Below are positions 8,594 to 18,698 of a stretch of 36,579 nucleotides of DNA, in pieces; positions within the stretch are counted from its first letter, which is position 1; each line of letters opens with the position of its first letter. The stretch lies in assembly GCA_030652315.1 (NCBI GenBank), contig JAUSAX010000012.1, positions 1-36,579 on the forward strand. Direction: 5' to 3'. The notes beneath the pieces were generated by a model. It worked only from the letters and a program-made list of their open reading frames with translations. It searched no databases and was not told the origin of the DNA. This stretch comes from Afipia sp. (GTDB lineage: Bacteria; Pseudomonadota; Alphaproteobacteria; Rhizobiales; Xanthobacteraceae). The position numbers were made by a program, and so were the translations under genes.

Positions 8594-9439
8594 TCAACGC
8601 GCTTCCTTGGGAAGGACAAAGGTCTGCCCGGGATAAATAAGATCTGGATCTCGGATTCGGTCCCGGTTCGCTTTTAAAACGAGCGGGTATCGCATGCCCG
8701 AGCCGTAGGTGGCGCGGCTGATGTGCCAGAGGCTGTCGCCGCGCGATACGACCACGGCGGACGGTGAGCCTCCGGCTGACCGAGGGGGCGCTTGAGAAGA
8801 CCCAGCGGCTTGATCCGGCACGGAACGGTTTGCCACAGCCGTCTCCGGAATGCTGGACGGTACTTCGGGGCGCGATCGAACCGCGGCGCTGGAACTCGAC
8901 TCCGCCGCGTCCAGCGCGACCGCCACTCTTTGTTGCGATGTTGCCTGCTTGCCGTCCGGTTGTCTGGATCTCAATGTCAGCTCGTAGCTCCCAGGAGGAA
9001 GCCGGGAAGGGGGCATGACGAATTGTCCGGATTGATCTGCGACCGCTCGATCAAGCGCCTCGCCGTTGCGCAGCAACTCCACGGTCGCGCCGGGCGCGGC
9101 CCTGCCGGCGATGACTGCGTCACCCGTTCGTTCAATGCGGGCAATGTCGAAGGCGGGCGCGGATTTATCTGCGTCCGGCGAGCGGGGCGGTTCGGCGAGC
9201 GCGCCCGTCACGGCGTTTGCTTCGGCTTGTGCCGTTGCAAGTGCGGCCGAGCCCTCATCTCGCGCGCCCGGTGCGGGCGGCGCAATCGCCGGCGCGGCGA
9301 TCACAGTTCTGGTTTCAACTTTGGCTTCAACCGGCGGTTCGCGCTGTGTGTGTCTGATGCCGAAGACAAGCGCGGCACCACATACCGCAACAAGCGCCAG
9401 AGACAGAAAAATCACCCGGCCCATCGATGTGGCTGCCAT
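8594..9439 (-). CDS. LysM-domain membrane-anchored protein
   Basis: A 281-residue protein. One N-terminal TM helix (about 8-27, VIFLSLALVAVCGAALVFGI) is followed by an Ala/Pro-rich linker. Next comes a beta-sandwich-like segment (about 97-175, with AGRAAPGATVELLRNGE and LPPGSYELTLR), typical of Ig-like bacterial domains. A second low-complexity linker leads to a C-terminal LysM domain (about 228-278: VVVSRGDSLWHISRATYGSG ... PDLIYPGQTFVLP). The LysM should hold peptidoglycan in the periplasm while the helix anchors the inner membrane. It converges on the CHASE2 cyclase with 73 bp between them. No catalytic domain is present, so a structural or scaffold role is likely. Confidence 0.88.
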   Translation of the reverse strand: MAATSMGRVIFLSLALVAVCGAALVFGIRHTQREPPVEAKVETRTVIAAPAIAPPAPGARDEGSAALATAQAEANAVTGALAEPPRSPDADKSAPAFDIARIERTGDAVIAGRAAPGATVELLRNGEALDRAVADQSGQFVMPPSRLPPGSYELTLRSRQPDGKQATSQQRVAVALDAAESSSSAAVRSRPEVPSSIPETAVANRSVPDQAAGSSQAPPRSAGGSPSAVVVSRGDSLWHISRATYGSGMRYPLVLKANRDRIRDPDLIYPGQTFVLPKEAR

Positions 9440-9557
9440 GGTACGCGCCCCTTTACCAGATCGTGACTTGTCAGCCCCTCGGCAAGCTTGCGCCGATTTA
9501 TTCCGGTCATCAAGTCCACTGCTATTCGGTCAGCCGCGCGAACTGTCACGAAATGGC

Positions 9558-9589
9558 GAGGGGTCCGGCGTGTTAGCGCCGAACCCCTC
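9558..9589. terminator. Hairpin downstream of rnpB, possible terminator
   Basis: A near-perfect hairpin: GAGGGG (9558-9563) pairs with CCCCTC (9584-9589) and CGGCG (9566-9570) with CGCCG (9577-9581), with one mismatched pair between and loop TGTTAG. It lies about 60 bp beyond the 3' end of the minus-strand RNase P RNA gene and upstream of the LysM gene. It lacks a clean T tract on either strand, so termination is only possible, not proven. Confidence 0.4.
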
Positions 9590-9597
9590 ATTCTTGA

Positions 9598-9642
9598 GCA
9601 TGATCTTATCGGAAAACCGGTTTCCACTTTTCCGGATCATGC
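9598..9642. repeat. Palindromic repeat (CGGAAAA variant)
   Basis: A 45-bp palindrome: outer arms GCATGATC (9598-9605) and GATCATGC (9635-9642), inner arms CGGAAAA (9610-9616) and TTTTCCG (9628-9634), loop CCGGTTTCCAC. Read on the minus strand it aligns with the copies at 14588 and 21880, which carry CGCAAAA/TTTTGCG inner arms and a GTGGGCACCGG loop. It sits just past the 3' end of rnpB. Confidence 0.85.
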
Positions 9643-9649
9643 GATCAAT

Positions 9650-10070
9650 ATCAGCCGGCCTGTAAGCCGGGTTCTGTAGGGCCTGAATGGTTTGCACCAC
9701 GCAGACGTGACGGCCATTCCTCTGGGACGCAAGTTGCCTTGCGCCTCGAGCAACCTACCCGGACAGCGGGCCTGACATCGCCCCGCGGAGTTATCGCTCG
9801 AGAGCGAACTTTCCACTGTGCCGTCCCTATTCGGTTTTGCTCCCGGTGGGGTTTGCCATGCCATCTCCGTTGCCGGAGATGCGGTGCGCTCTTACCGCAC
9901 CTTTTCACCCTTACCTGATCCGAAGATCAGGCGGTTCGTTCTCTGTGGCACTTTCCCTGGGGTCGCCCCCGCCGGGTGTTATCCGGCACCGTATGTCGAT
10001 GGAGCCCGGACTTTCCTCCCCGGCGACCTTTCGATCCTTGCCGGGGCGGCCGTCCAGCCGACTGACGCCG
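9650..10070 (-). ncRNA. rnpB: RNase P RNA (class A, M1 RNA)
   Basis: The minus strand carries the conserved RNase P landmarks: near the 5' end GAGGAAAGTCCGGGCTCC (around 10004-10021), the large P3/P12-like GC stems in the middle, and at the 3' end AGAACCCGGCTTACAGGCC (around 9657-9676), the universal terminal helix strand. Length of about 420 nt fits alphaproteobacterial class A RNA. It is the ribozyme subunit that trims tRNA 5' leaders together with RnpA. Apparent reading frames in this stretch are fortuitous. Exact ends are uncertain by about 10 nt. Confidence 0.93.
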
Positions 10071-10097
10071 CAGTGATGGGCGCGCGGGCGCGGGAGG

Positions 10098-10874
10098 TCA
10101 AGAGGTGAGGAGCGCTTCTTTCGGCATCAGCGCGAGCAGATTCTCAAGCGTGGTCAATGTCGAGGTGTCGGCAATGCCATCCACGCGCTCGGGCCGGAAG
10201 TGCCGCTGGAAGGCGGCGACCACATCCATGGTGTTGGCGTCGTAGAGTCCGTTCAGCGGCACGCCGTAACCGAAGCTCGCCAGCAGCTTTTGCAGGGCGA
10301 GAACGTCGTCGCCGGATGCGCCGAGCATGGTCTGCACGCCGCGCACGATCGGCGCGGGCTCGACCCACAGACCGACGCCGGAATCCGCCAGCAGCCGCCA
10401 CGGGAATTTCTCGCCGGGATCTTTCTTGCGTCCGGGCGCGACATCCGAATGTCCGAGAATGCGATGCTTTGGAATCTCGCGGCGGATCATGATGCCCTTG
10501 CACAGCGCGATCACGGCCGCGGTCTGGCGCAGCGGGAAATCGGTGTAGCCGAGATCATGGCCGGGGTTGACGATCTCGATGCCGATGGAAACGGAGTTGA
10601 TGTCGGCTTCAGTGCCCCAGGAGGACGCGCCGGCATGCCAGGCGCGATCCGCCTCGCGCACGCACTGGATGATATTGCCGTCTTCGAGCACGACATAATG
10701 TGCGGAGACTTCGGTGCCCGTCGTGCACAGCCGCACGATCGCGCTCGCCGTATCGGCCATCCCGGTATAGTGCAGCACGATCATGTTCGGCGACAGCACA
10801 CCCTTGCGGTCGCCGTAGTTTGGCGACGGCGTGACGTTCGAGACGACGGACGAATCCGGCACGAAGTTCGGCAT
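10098..10874 (-). CDS. AmpD-like N-acetylmuramoyl-L-alanine amidase with PG-binding domain
   Basis: I place the start at 10874 (MPNFVPDSS), giving 258 residues; the frame stays open further upstream but the extra 73 residues look like noise. The Amidase_2 domain (about 25-160) has zinc ligands H35, H142 and D152 (the last in KKDPGEKFPW) and catalytic E100 (SIGIEIVN). A PG_binding_1 domain follows (about 178-250, DDVLALQKLLASFGYGVP). This is the AmiD/AmpD layout of enzymes that cut the lactyl amide between MurNAc (or anhydro-MurNAc) and the stem peptide in cell wall recycling. I see no signal peptide or lipobox, so a cytoplasmic recycling role is most likely. It is divergent from the dcw cluster that starts 545 bp away. 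Confidence 0.9.
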   Translation of the reverse strand: MPNFVPDSSVVSNVTPSPNYGDRKGVLSPNMIVLHYTGMADTASAIVRLCTTGTEVSAHYVVLEDGNIIQCVREADRAWHAGASSWGTEADINSVSIGIEIVNPGHDLGYTDFPLRQTAAVIALCKGIMIRREIPKHRILGHSDVAPGRKKDPGEKFPWRLLADSGVGLWVEPAPIVRGVQTMLGASGDDVLALQKLLASFGYGVPLNGLYDANTMDVVAAFQRHFRPERVDGIADTSTLTTLENLLALMPKEALLTS

Positions 10875-11418
10875 TTCAGCAGGTTCCCCCAGGTGGAAAA
10901 TCGGGACGCTGACGCTTCGAACCAAATCCAGCAGACTCAAACGATCCTCGCGGCATACAGGTACTCGAAACAGGGCGAGAGAAGGGCGGTAGCAAACTAG
11001 TGACGGCAATGCGCTCCCTGCGCAATCCGCGCGGGTTCCATCACCGGTCCTTGCCCCCAGAACATTCCGCATGGCCGGGTTGCTGACCGGCACGGCCGAA
11101 AGACACCTTCCTTAAAGGCGATCTTCCGCGTCAACCATTCCTTAACGATAACTGCCGCTACTGAAGGGTGTAGAGTCGCGCCGGAATGGGGCGACTGCGG
11201 TTCATCGATGCGCAAAAAGCCCCGCGACAAACCCCATGGCTGGCCAGAAAATCCCATGCGGAACCTCAAATTTGCGGCGCGTCATCGCCAGCGCCTCCGC
11301 GTTCAGGTCAATCTGGGCGCCGGAACGGGCCAATCTCGGGCTGTTCGGACGGGACCTTGCGGATCGGCCCGGATGTTCAGGCCGGCATGCGGCCGTCTTT
11401 CACCGGCAGGCGTTTGAA
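10875..11418. other. Divergent intergenic region upstream of the dcw cluster
   Basis: These 544 bp lie between the amidase (minus) and rsmH (plus) and must hold the main dcw promoter. A plus-strand frame at 11208-11417 and N-terminal extensions of both flanking genes are open, but they have no family features. In particular, no reading frame resembling MraZ (about 150 residues) is visible. I could not place promoter hexamers with confidence and saw no repeat. Confidence 0.4.
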
Positions 11419-12420
11419 ATGTCGCCCGACGATGCACCTGTGCGCCATGTTCCGGTTCTCGGCCGCGAGGCCGTCGAGGCGCTCGCGCCGCATGACGGCG
11501 GCGTCTACGTCGATGCCACCTTCGGTGCCGGCGGCTACAGCCGCGCGATCCTGAAAGTTCCCGGCACGCGCGTGATCGGCATCGACCGCGACCGCACTGC
11601 CATTGCCGGTGGCTTCGAGCTTGTCGAGTCGTCCGCTGGGCGGCTGACGCTGGTTGAGGATCGCTTTTCCAATCTGGCCGATGTCTGCGCGGGGCAGGGT
11701 CTCAGCGCGGTCGATGGCATCGTGATGGATGTCGGCGTCTCGTCGATGCAGCTCGATCAGTCCGAGCGCGGCTTCTCGTTCCGCTTCAACGGCCCGCTCG
11801 ACATGCGGATGGGCCACGACGGACCGACCGTGGCCGACGTTGTGGCGAGCGCATCCGAAACCGATCTGGCCAACATCATCTACATATTCGGCGAGGAGCG
11901 GCATTCGCGCGGCGTGGCCCGCGCCATCGTCGCGGCAAGAAAAGAAGCGCCGATCACCACGACGCGCGCGCTGGCCGACATCGTGTCGCGCGTGGTGCGC
12001 TCCAAGCCGAACGAGATTCATCCGGCCACCCGCACGTTCCAGGCGCTGCGCATCTTCGTCAACGAAGAGCTGGACGAACTGCATGCGGCGCTTGTGGCTG
12101 CCGAAAAGACGCTGAAACCCGGCGGGCGCCTCGCGGTGGTGTCGTTCCACTCGCTCGAGGATCGCATCGTCAAGAATTTCCTCAACGAGCGCGGCAAGCG
12201 CGGCGGCGGCTCGCGGCATCTGCCGGACGTCAAGCAGGCCCTGCCGAGCTTCGAGATTCTCACCAAGCGTCCCGTCGTGGCAGGCGACGAGGAGGTCGCG
12301 GCCAACCCGCGCGCGCGTTCGGCGAAACTGCGGGCCGCTGCGCGCACCGATGCCCCCGCGCAATCCGAGACGACATCGTTCGACTGGCCGCAACTGGCCG
12401 ACGTGATGAGGGGAGGCTGA
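11419..12420 (+). CDS. rsmH: 16S rRNA (cytosine(1402)-N4)-methyltransferase
   Basis: The start at 11419 gives [20 protein letters not shown], matching the usual N-terminus (H-x-PVL), and a 333-residue product of normal length. The SAM-binding motif [15 protein letters not shown] is at about 31-45, and the later conserved blocks [29 protein letters not shown] and [13 protein letters not shown] are all present. RsmH (MraW) methylates N4 of C1402 in 16S rRNA and is the usual first or second gene of dcw clusters. It ends one base before ftsL. A longer open frame upstream (from 11236) is discounted because it lacks family similarity. Confidence 0.95.
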   Translation: MSPDDAPVRHVPVLGREAVEALAPHDGGVYVDATFGAGGYSRAILKVPGTRVIGIDRDRTAIAGGFELVESSAGRLTLVEDRFSNLADVCAGQGLSAVDGIVMDVGVSSMQLDQSERGFSFRFNGPLDMRMGHDGPTVADVVASASETDLANIIYIFGEERHSRGVARAIVAARKEAPITTTRALADIVSRVVRSKPNEIHPATRTFQALRIFVNEELDELHAALVAAEKTLKPGGRLAVVSFHSLEDRIVKNFLNERGKRGGGSRHLPDVKQALPSFEILTKRPVVAGDEEVAANPRARSAKLRAAARTDAPAQSETTSFDWPQLADVMRGG

Positions 12421-12421
12421 C

Positions 12422-12832
12422 ATGCGCATCGTCCACCTCTTCGTCATCTGCGCGCTGGTCTTCGCCGCGGCCTATGTTTACCGCATCAAGATGGAATCGA
12501 CCGTGCGGACCGAACGCGTTCTGAAACTGCGCGCGGACATCCGCCAGCAGCGCGATTCGATTGCGAGCCTGAAGGCTGAATGGGCCAAGCTGGAATCGCC
12601 GAAGCGGATGCAGGAACTGGCCTCGCGCCACCTCTCGCTGCGCCCGATCGAAGCGATTCAATACGATTCGCTGAAAAATCTGCCGCCGCGTCCGCCGAGC
12701 TTCGTCAAGCCGGGCGATCCCGATCCGATCGGCACCATCATCGAAAGCGTCGATCTGGAGGCGCTTGCCGCCGCCGCGTCGCAGGACGAAACGCTCACCG
12801 GTTCGATTCCAAAGCCGGAGGGCGCGCAATGA
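12422..12832 (+). CDS. ftsL: Cell division protein FtsL
   Basis: A 136-residue bitopic protein: a short cytoplasmic start, one TM helix (about 4-21, VHLFVICALVFAAAYVYRI), then a periplasmic coiled coil (about 30-65, with VLKLRADIRQQRDSIASLKAEW) and the LESPKRMQELASRHLSLRP segment that defines the family in alphaproteobacteria. FtsL joins FtsB and FtsQ in the divisome and activates FtsWI. The C-terminal tail is proline-rich and unstructured. It is coupled to ftsI by an ATGA overlap and begins one base after rsmH. Confidence 0.93.
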   Translation: MRIVHLFVICALVFAAAYVYRIKMESTVRTERVLKLRADIRQQRDSIASLKAEWAKLESPKRMQELASRHLSLRPIEAIQYDSLKNLPPRPPSFVKPGDPDPIGTIIESVDLEALAAAASQDETLTGSIPKPEGAQ

Positions 12833-14577
12833 CGGATCAGGCGCCCAACACCACGCGACCTGCAGAGCCCTGGCGTCAGCGGCTGATCCGCACGCTGCTT
12901 TACGGGCGCAATGTCGATCGCTCGGCCAAGGCACGCGCGCGCGTCGGCCTTGCGATTATTGCGTTCTCATTGGTCTACGCAGTAATCGCTGGCCGCCTCG
13001 TGATGTTTGCGGTCGGCGGCGACGGCCACGGCGCGCGGCGCACGGCGTCGCAGGATGCCATCGCCACCGCCCGGCCTGACATTCTGGATCGCAACGGAAT
13101 GATCCTGGCCACCGACGTCAAGACGCCATCGCTGTTCGGCGAGCCTCGCCGCATCATCGACAAGGACGAGGCCATCGAGCTGCTGACCGCGACGCTTCCC
13201 GATGTGGATGCCGGCGAGGTGCGCGACCGGCTGTCGTCGCGCAAGGGCTTCGTCTGGCTGAAGCGCGAAATCACGGCGCAGCAGCAAAAAGACATCTACC
13301 GTCTCGGCATTCCGGGCATCGGCTTCCTGCGCGAGAACAAGCGTGTCTATCCGAGCGGCTCCATCGTGTCGCATCTGATCGGCCACGTGAACATCGACAA
13401 CCAGGGGATCGCGGGCATCGAGAAGTGGCTCGATTCGAACGGACTTGCCGATCTGCATCGAGCCGGATTCGCGACCGACAGGCAGCAGGAGCCGGTTCAG
13501 CTCGCAGTCGATCTGCGCGTCGAACATGCGCTGCGCGATGAACTGCTGAAGGCCAAGGATAAGTACTCGGCGAAGGCGGCCGCGGGTCTGGTCTCGAACG
13601 TGAACACCGGCGAGATCATCGCGATGGTCTCGGTGCCCGACTACGATCCCAACAATCCGCGCGAGGCCAACGATCCGACCCGCATCAACCGCCTGACCAC
13701 CGGCGTCTACGAAATGGGATCGACGTTCAAATCGCTGACGCTCGCCATGGCGCTCGATTCCGGCCGCGCCACCATCAACACACTCTACGACGCGCGCGCA
13801 CCGCTGGTGTACGGCAAGTTCAGGATCAACGACACCCACAATCTTGGTCGCTCGGTTCCGATGTGGGAGGTGTTCACTGAATCCTCCAACGTCGCCTCCG
13901 CACGCATCGCGCTGTCGATGGGCGTCGAAGCGCATAAGGCGTTTCTGCGCAAACTTGGCCAGCTCACGCGGCTGCGCACCGAATTGCCGGAGAGCGCCGA
14001 GCCGCTGGTGCCGAAGCGATGGGGCGAACTGAACACCATTACCATTGCGTTCGGTCACGGTATGGCGGTCGCGCCGCTGCAGGCGGTGATGGGCATTAAT
14101 GCGCTGATCAATGGCGGCTATCTTATTCCGCCGACATTCCTGAAGCGGTCGCGCGAGGATGCGATGCAAGTCGCCAAGCAGGTGGTCAAGCCTGAAACCA
14201 GTAACAGCATGCGGTACCTGATGCGGCTGAACGCGGAAAAAGGCACGGCGCGCAAGGCCGACGTCAAGGGCTATTATGTCGGCGGCAAGACCGGCACCTC
14301 CGAAAAGGTCGTCAACGGCCGGTATTCCAAGAAACAGGTGCTGAATTCCTTCACCGCGATCATGCCTGCCGACAATCCGCAGTATCAGCTCCTGATCATG
14401 CTGGATGAGCCGAAGGGGCTGCCGGAAACCCACGGCTTTATTACTTCGGGCTGGAACGCCGTGCCGACCGGCGGCAAGGTGATCGAGCGAATTGCCCCGC
14501 TATTGGGGATGACGCCGCGGTTCGATTTGCCGCCGTCCGAGCGCCTTATTCTTGCGGCATCGAAGGAAAGCCGGTAA
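12829..14577 (+). CDS. ftsI: Septal peptidoglycan transpeptidase FtsI (PBP3)
   Basis: The start ATG at 12829 overlaps the ftsL stop, so the product is 582 residues; longer in-frame extension into ftsL is rejected. There is one N-terminal TM helix (about 42-62), a PBP dimer domain with [15 protein letters not shown], and the transpeptidase domain. The latter has the catalytic SxxK S298-T-F-K301, SSN at 352-354 and KTGT at 487-490. FtsI crosslinks septal peptidoglycan with FtsW as its glycosyltransferase partner. All three active-site motifs are intact. Confidence 0.96.
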   Translation: MTDQAPNTTRPAEPWRQRLIRTLLYGRNVDRSAKARARVGLAIIAFSLVYAVIAGRLVMFAVGGDGHGARRTASQDAIATARPDILDRNGMILATDVKTPSLFGEPRRIIDKDEAIELLTATLPDVDAGEVRDRLSSRKGFVWLKREITAQQQKDIYRLGIPGIGFLRENKRVYPSGSIVSHLIGHVNIDNQGIAGIEKWLDSNGLADLHRAGFATDRQQEPVQLAVDLRVEHALRDELLKAKDKYSAKAAAGLVSNVNTGEIIAMVSVPDYDPNNPREANDPTRINRLTTGVYEMGSTFKSLTLAMALDSGRATINTLYDARAPLVYGKFRINDTHNLGRSVPMWEVFTESSNVASARIALSMGVEAHKAFLRKLGQLTRLRTELPESAEPLVPKRWGELNTITIAFGHGMAVAPLQAVMGINALINGGYLIPPTFLKRSREDAMQVAKQVVKPETSNSMRYLMRLNAEKGTARKADVKGYYVGGKTGTSEKVVNGRYSKKQVLNSFTAIMPADNPQYQLLIMLDEPKGLPETHGFITSGWNAVPTGGKVIERIAPLLGMTPRFDLPPSERLILAASKESR

Positions 14578-14587
14578 CCGCACGGCT

Positions 14588-14636
14588 GCGCGTATTCCGC
14601 AAAAGTGGGCACCGGTTTTGCGGCTAGAATACGCGC
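14588..14636. repeat. Palindromic repeat (CGCAAAA variant), copy A
   Basis: A 49-bp palindrome between ftsI and murE: outer arms GCGCGTATTC and GAATACGCGC, inner arms CGCAAAA and TTTTGCG, loop GTGGGCACCGG. It differs from the copy at 21880 at only three positions, all in the spacer before the right outer arm. It starts 11 bp after the ftsI stop and ends 24 bp before the murE start. Confidence 0.9.
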
Positions 14637-14659
14637 ATGCTTAGATGTACCGGGGTGAA

Positions 14660-16108
14660 ATGAAACTACGCGACCTTTTCAGCGGGGACGCCGTGATCGG
14701 CGCGCAACATGCCGATGTTGCGGTCGCTGGCCTCGCCGTGGACAGCCGTGTGGTGAAGCCGGGCGACGTGTTTTTCGCGCTGGCCGGGGTCAAGACCGAC
14801 GGCGCGCGCTTCATCGATCAGGCGATTGCCTCCGGCGCTGCTGCGGTCGTCAGCGACCGCATTCCCGAAAACGACGATCGCGTTCCGTTCATCGCGGTGC
14901 CCAACCCGCGCCGTGCGCTGGCGCTGGCCGCCGCGCGGTTTTATGCACGCCAGCCCGCCACCATTGCCGCCGTCACCGGCACCAGCGGCAAGACCTCGGT
15001 TGCGGTGTTCACACGGCAGATCTGGCAGCGCCTTGGTTATGCGGCCGCGAGCATCGGCACCATCGGACTGGTTTCGCCGAAGCGCACCGTCTATGGCTCG
15101 CTGACCACGCCCGATCCGATTGCGCTGCATCGCTCGCTCGACGAGATCGCGGGTGAGGGCGTGACACATCTGGCGTTCGAGGCATCGTCGCACGGCCTCG
15201 ACCAGCATCGGCTTGACGGCGTGCGCGTCAGCGCCGGCGGATTCACGAATCTCTCGCGCGACCACATGGACTATCATCCGACGGTCGAGCACTATCTCGC
15301 GGCCAAGCTGCGGCTGTTCACCGATCTGGTTGTCGATGGCGGCGCTGCCGTCATCGCGGCCGATCACGAACACTCGCTGGCGGTGATCGAGGCCGCGCGC
15401 ATCCGCAAGCTGCGGATCATAACGGTCGGACGCAACGGCGAGGGGATCAAGCTGCTCGATGCGGCAGTGGACGGCTTCGCGCAGAAGCTGACGTTCGAGT
15501 ACGGCGGCAAGCGCTATCAGGTGCGGCTGCCGCTGGTCGGAGAATTCCAGATCGAGAACGCGCTGGTTGCGGCAGGACTCGTGATCGCGACGGGCGGCGA
15601 TGCGGCGCGCGCCTTCGCGGCGCTCGAACATCTCGAAGGTGCCCCGGGCCGGCTCGAACTGGTCGGCGAGCGCAACGGCGCGCCGGTGTTCGTGGACTAC
15701 GCGCACAAGCCGGACGCGCTGGCGAAGGCGCTGGAAGCGCTGCGCCCCTACACCAAGCGCAAACTCGTCGTGGTGTTCGGCGCGGGCGGTGATCGTGACG
15801 CCGGCAAGCGTCCGCTGATGGGCGCGATTGCCGCTGAGAATGCGGACACGGTGATTGTGACCGACGACAATCCCCGCTCTGAAAATCCCGCCTCGATCCG
15901 CGCCGCGATCATGGCGGCTGCAAAAGGCGCCACAGATATCGCGGATCGTGCCGAGGCGATTCGTGCCGCCATTGCGGGCTTGCAGAAAGGCGATGCGCTG
16001 CTGATCGCAGGCAAGGGCCACGAGACCGGACAGATTGTGGGAGATAGGGTGTTGCCGTTCAGCGATCACGAAGCCGCCACGGCGGCATTGGCGGAGCATG
16101 CGGCATGA
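14660..16108 (+). CDS. murE: UDP-MurNAc-tripeptide synthetase (meso-DAP-adding)
   Basis: I choose ATG 14660 (MKLRDLFSG, 482 residues), since MurE proteins begin with this kind of sequence; an in-frame ATG at 14645 is possible. The ATP-binding loop is G107-TSGKT. The motif D403-N-P-R406 is the signature for meso-diaminopimelate as the third amino acid rather than lysine. The Mur ligase central domain contains [15 protein letters not shown] and [12 protein letters not shown]. It acts in the cytoplasm on UDP-MurNAc-L-Ala-D-Glu. It is coupled to murF by an ATGA overlap. Confidence 0.95.
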   Translation: MKLRDLFSGDAVIGAQHADVAVAGLAVDSRVVKPGDVFFALAGVKTDGARFIDQAIASGAAAVVSDRIPENDDRVPFIAVPNPRRALALAAARFYARQPATIAAVTGTSGKTSVAVFTRQIWQRLGYAAASIGTIGLVSPKRTVYGSLTTPDPIALHRSLDEIAGEGVTHLAFEASSHGLDQHRLDGVRVSAGGFTNLSRDHMDYHPTVEHYLAAKLRLFTDLVVDGGAAVIAADHEHSLAVIEAARIRKLRIITVGRNGEGIKLLDAAVDGFAQKLTFEYGGKRYQVRLPLVGEFQIENALVAAGLVIATGGDAARAFAALEHLEGAPGRLELVGERNGAPVFVDYAHKPDALAKALEALRPYTKRKLVVVFGAGGDRDAGKRPLMGAIAAENADTVIVTDDNPRSENPASIRAAIMAAAKGATDIADRAEAIRAAIAGLQKGDALLIAGKGHETGQIVGDRVLPFSDHEAATAALAEHAA

Positions 16109-17541
16109 GCACGGCATTGTGGACCAGTGCAGCGATGGCAGAGGCGATGCGTGCCGCAAGGCGCGGCGCGCTGCCGAATGATGTCATCGGCATTTCCATC
16201 GACAGCCGCACGCTGACGCCGGGCGAGGCTTATTTCGCGATCAAGGGCGACGTGCATGACGGTCACGATTTCGTCGAGGTCGCGCTGAACAACGGCGCCG
16301 CGCTCGCCGTCGTCGCGAAAACCCATGCGGATAGATTCGCGGACGATGCGCGGCTGCTGGTGGTCGACGATGTGCTGGCGGGTCTTGTCGATCTCGGGCG
16401 AGCGTCGCGGGCGCGTCTCGGCGCAAAGGTGATTGCGGTGACCGGGTCGGTCGGCAAGACCTCGACCAAGGAAGCGCTGCGCGCGGTGCTCAGCGGTCAG
16501 GGCGAGACCCATGCGTCAGTCGCCTCGTTCAACAATCACTGGGGCGTGCCGCTGACGCTCGCGCGTTGCCCGGCGACTGTCAGATTCGCGATCTTCGAGA
16601 TCGGCATGAACCATGCCGGCGAGATCGAGCCGCTGGTGAAGATGGTGCGGCCGCATGTGGCGATCATCACCACGGTCGAGCCGGTGCATCTGGAATTTTT
16701 CTCCGGGATCGAGGCGATTGCCGACGCCAAGGCTGAAATCTTTGCCGGCGTCGAGCCCGGCGGAGCCGTGGTGCTCAACCGCGACAACGCGCAGTTCGCG
16801 CGCCTGAGCAAGAGCGCGACGAAGGCCGGGATCGAACGCATCGTCTCGTTCGGCAGTGACGAAAAAGCCGATGCGCGGCTGATCGATGTGTCGCTGCATG
16901 CGGCATGTTCGGCGGTGCGCGCGAGCATTCTCGATCAGGACATCACCTACAAGATCGGGATGCCCGGACGCCACATGGTGATGAACTCGCTCGCCGTGCT
17001 GGCGGCGGCGTCGCTCACCGGTGCGGATCTCGCGCTGTCGGCGCTGGCGCTGGGACAGCTACAACCGGCGACGGGACGCGGCGTGCGGCAGCAACTGGCT
17101 TTGAGCGAAGGCACGGCAACGCTGATCGATGAAAGCTACAACGCCAATCCGGCTTCGATGGCGGCAGCGATCACGGTGCTCGGTCAGGCGACCGTCGGTC
17201 CGCGCGGGCGGCGCATCGCAGTGCTGGGCGACATGCTGGAACTCGGCGCAACCGGTTCCGATCTGCATCGCGGGCTTGCCGAAGCCATCAAGGCGAACGG
17301 GATCGACGCGGTTTTTTGCTGTGGTCCGTTGATGCACAACCTGTGGGAAGCCCTTCCTTCGACGAAGAAGGGCGGCTATGCCGATAACTCGGCTGCACTC
17401 GAGCCGCAGGTCATTTCTGCTATCGGCGCCGGCGACGCCATTATGGTCAAGGGTTCGCTTGGTTCGCGTATGAAATTGATTGTGATGGCACTGCAAAAGC
17501 GCTTTCCGGAAAAAGCCACGCTCGACGGCGTCGCACCATAA
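16105..17541 (+). CDS. murF: UDP-MurNAc-tripeptide:D-Ala-D-Ala ligase
   Basis: A 478-residue Mur ligase with an N-terminal binding domain ([17 protein letters not shown]), an ATP loop G114-SVGKT119 and the central [13 protein letters not shown] and [14 protein letters not shown] blocks specific to MurF. The C-terminal block is [15 protein letters not shown]. It joins the dipeptide made by Ddl (encoded further along this cluster) to the MurE product, giving the UDP-pentapeptide that MraY uses. It overlaps murE by four bases. Confidence 0.96.
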   Translation: MSTALWTSAAMAEAMRAARRGALPNDVIGISIDSRTLTPGEAYFAIKGDVHDGHDFVEVALNNGAALAVVAKTHADRFADDARLLVVDDVLAGLVDLGRASRARLGAKVIAVTGSVGKTSTKEALRAVLSGQGETHASVASFNNHWGVPLTLARCPATVRFAIFEIGMNHAGEIEPLVKMVRPHVAIITTVEPVHLEFFSGIEAIADAKAEIFAGVEPGGAVVLNRDNAQFARLSKSATKAGIERIVSFGSDEKADARLIDVSLHAACSAVRASILDQDITYKIGMPGRHMVMNSLAVLAAASLTGADLALSALALGQLQPATGRGVRQQLALSEGTATLIDESYNANPASMAAAITVLGQATVGPRGRRIAVLGDMLELGATGSDLHRGLAEAIKANGIDAVFCCGPLMHNLWEALPSTKKGGYADNSAALEPQVISAIGAGDAIMVKGSLGSRMKLIVMALQKRFPEKATLDGVAP

Positions 17542-17552
17542 GGCAATTGGAA

Positions 17553-18638
17553 ATGTTTTATTGGCTCACTGAATTCGCCGGCACCATCCCCGGCATCAAT
17601 GTATTCCGCTACATCACGTTCCGCACCGGTGGTGCGATGGTCACTGGCGCGCTGGTCGTCTTCCTGTTCGGACCATGGATCATCGACCAACTTCGCCTCG
17701 CGCAGGGCAAGGGCCAGCCGATCCGCGCCGACGGTCCGCCGACGCATCTGGTGACCAAGAAGGGCACGCCCACCATGGGCGGCCTGATGATCCTCTCGGG
17801 CCTGATCGTCGCGACGCTGCTGTGGGCCAACCTGCGCAACGCCTATGTCTGGATCGTGCTGCTGGTCACGCTCGGCTTCGGCTTCGTCGGATTCTATGAC
17901 GACTACCTGAAAGTTTCCAAGCAGACCGACAAGGGATTCTCCGGGCGCTCGCGCCTCGCGGTCGAAGCACTGATCGCCTTGATCGCCTGCGCCTGCATCG
18001 TCTGGTTCGGCCGCAGCGCGTCGGTCACGGCGCTGTCGATCCCCTTCGTCAAGGATTTCATGCTCAATATCGGCTGGTTCTACGTGATGTTCGGCATGTT
18101 CATCATCGTCGGCGCCGGCAACGCAGTGAACCTCACCGACGGCCTCGATGGCCTCGCCATCGTGCCGGTGATGATCGCCGCAGCGAGCTTCGGCATGATT
18201 GCCTATCTGGTCGGCAACGCCGTGTTCTCGGAATATCTGCAAATCCGCTACGTCCCCGGCACCGGCGAACTCGCGGTCCTGTGCGGCGCGGTGCTCGGCG
18301 CAGGTTTGGGATTCCTCTGGTTCAACGCGCCGCCGGCCTCGATCTTCATGGGCGACACCGGATCGCTCGCGCTCGGCGGCATGCTCGGCGCGATTGCTGT
18401 CGCGACCAAGCATGAAATCGTGCTGGCGGTGATCGGCGGCCTGTTCGTGGTCGAGGCGCTGTCCGTGATCGTGCAGGTCGCGTCGTTCAAGCTCACCGGC
18501 AAGCGGTTCTTCCGTATGGCGCCGATCCACCATCACTACGAGCAGAAGGGCTGGACCGAACCGCAGATCGTGATCCGGTTCTGGATCATCTCGGTGATGC
18601 TGGCGCTGGCTGGTCTTTCCACGCTGAAGCTGCGGTGA
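17553..18638 (+). CDS. mraY: Phospho-MurNAc-pentapeptide translocase
   Basis: ATG 17553 ([10 protein letters not shown]) gives 361 residues, the standard length; a TTG two codons earlier is an alternative. The protein has ten or so TM helices and the catalytic signatures D116-D117 ([10 protein letters not shown]), D196 in [11 protein letters not shown]268 in [11 protein letters not shown], and the HHH run at 326-328 (APIHHHYE). MraY moves phospho-MurNAc-pentapeptide to undecaprenyl phosphate, making lipid I at the inner membrane. It starts 12 bp after murF. The operon is then interrupted by the opposing GIY-YIG cassette before murD. Confidence 0.96.
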   Translation: MFYWLTEFAGTIPGINVFRYITFRTGGAMVTGALVVFLFGPWIIDQLRLAQGKGQPIRADGPPTHLVTKKGTPTMGGLMILSGLIVATLLWANLRNAYVWIVLLVTLGFGFVGFYDDYLKVSKQTDKGFSGRSRLAVEALIALIACACIVWFGRSASVTALSIPFVKDFMLNIGWFYVMFGMFIIVGAGNAVNLTDGLDGLAIVPVMIAAASFGMIAYLVGNAVFSEYLQIRYVPGTGELAVLCGAVLGAGLGFLWFNAPPASIFMGDTGSLALGGMLGAIAVATKHEIVLAVIGGLFVVEALSVIVQVASFKLTGKRFFRMAPIHHHYEQKGWTEPQIVIRFWIISVMLALAGLSTLKLR

Positions 18639-18662
18639 TGGTTGTGCCGTGACAATGAGTTA

Positions 18663-18695
18663 TCGTCATGGCCGGGCTTGTCCCGGCCATCCACG
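18663..18695 (+). repeat. REP-like repeat, GIY-YIG cassette left end
   Basis: A 33-bp copy in plus orientation starting TCGTCATGGCCGGG and ending CCCGGCCATCCACG, with hairpin arms ATGGCCGGG/CCCGGCCAT. It is identical to the reverse complement of 19007-19039. It lies 24 bp after the mraY stop and could also act as a terminator hairpin for the opposing GIY-YIG gene. Confidence 0.92.
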
Positions 18696-18698
18696 TCT

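Noticed and set aside
9818..10108. Open reading frames in both directions across 9650-10108
   Set aside because: They lie over the RNase P RNA gene, whose conserved 5' and 3' blocks are clear; the translations show no protein family features.
11208..11417. 69-codon frame directly before rsmH
   Set aside because: It has no family similarity, no clear ribosome site, and composition like translated noncoding DNA; it does not resemble MraZ.
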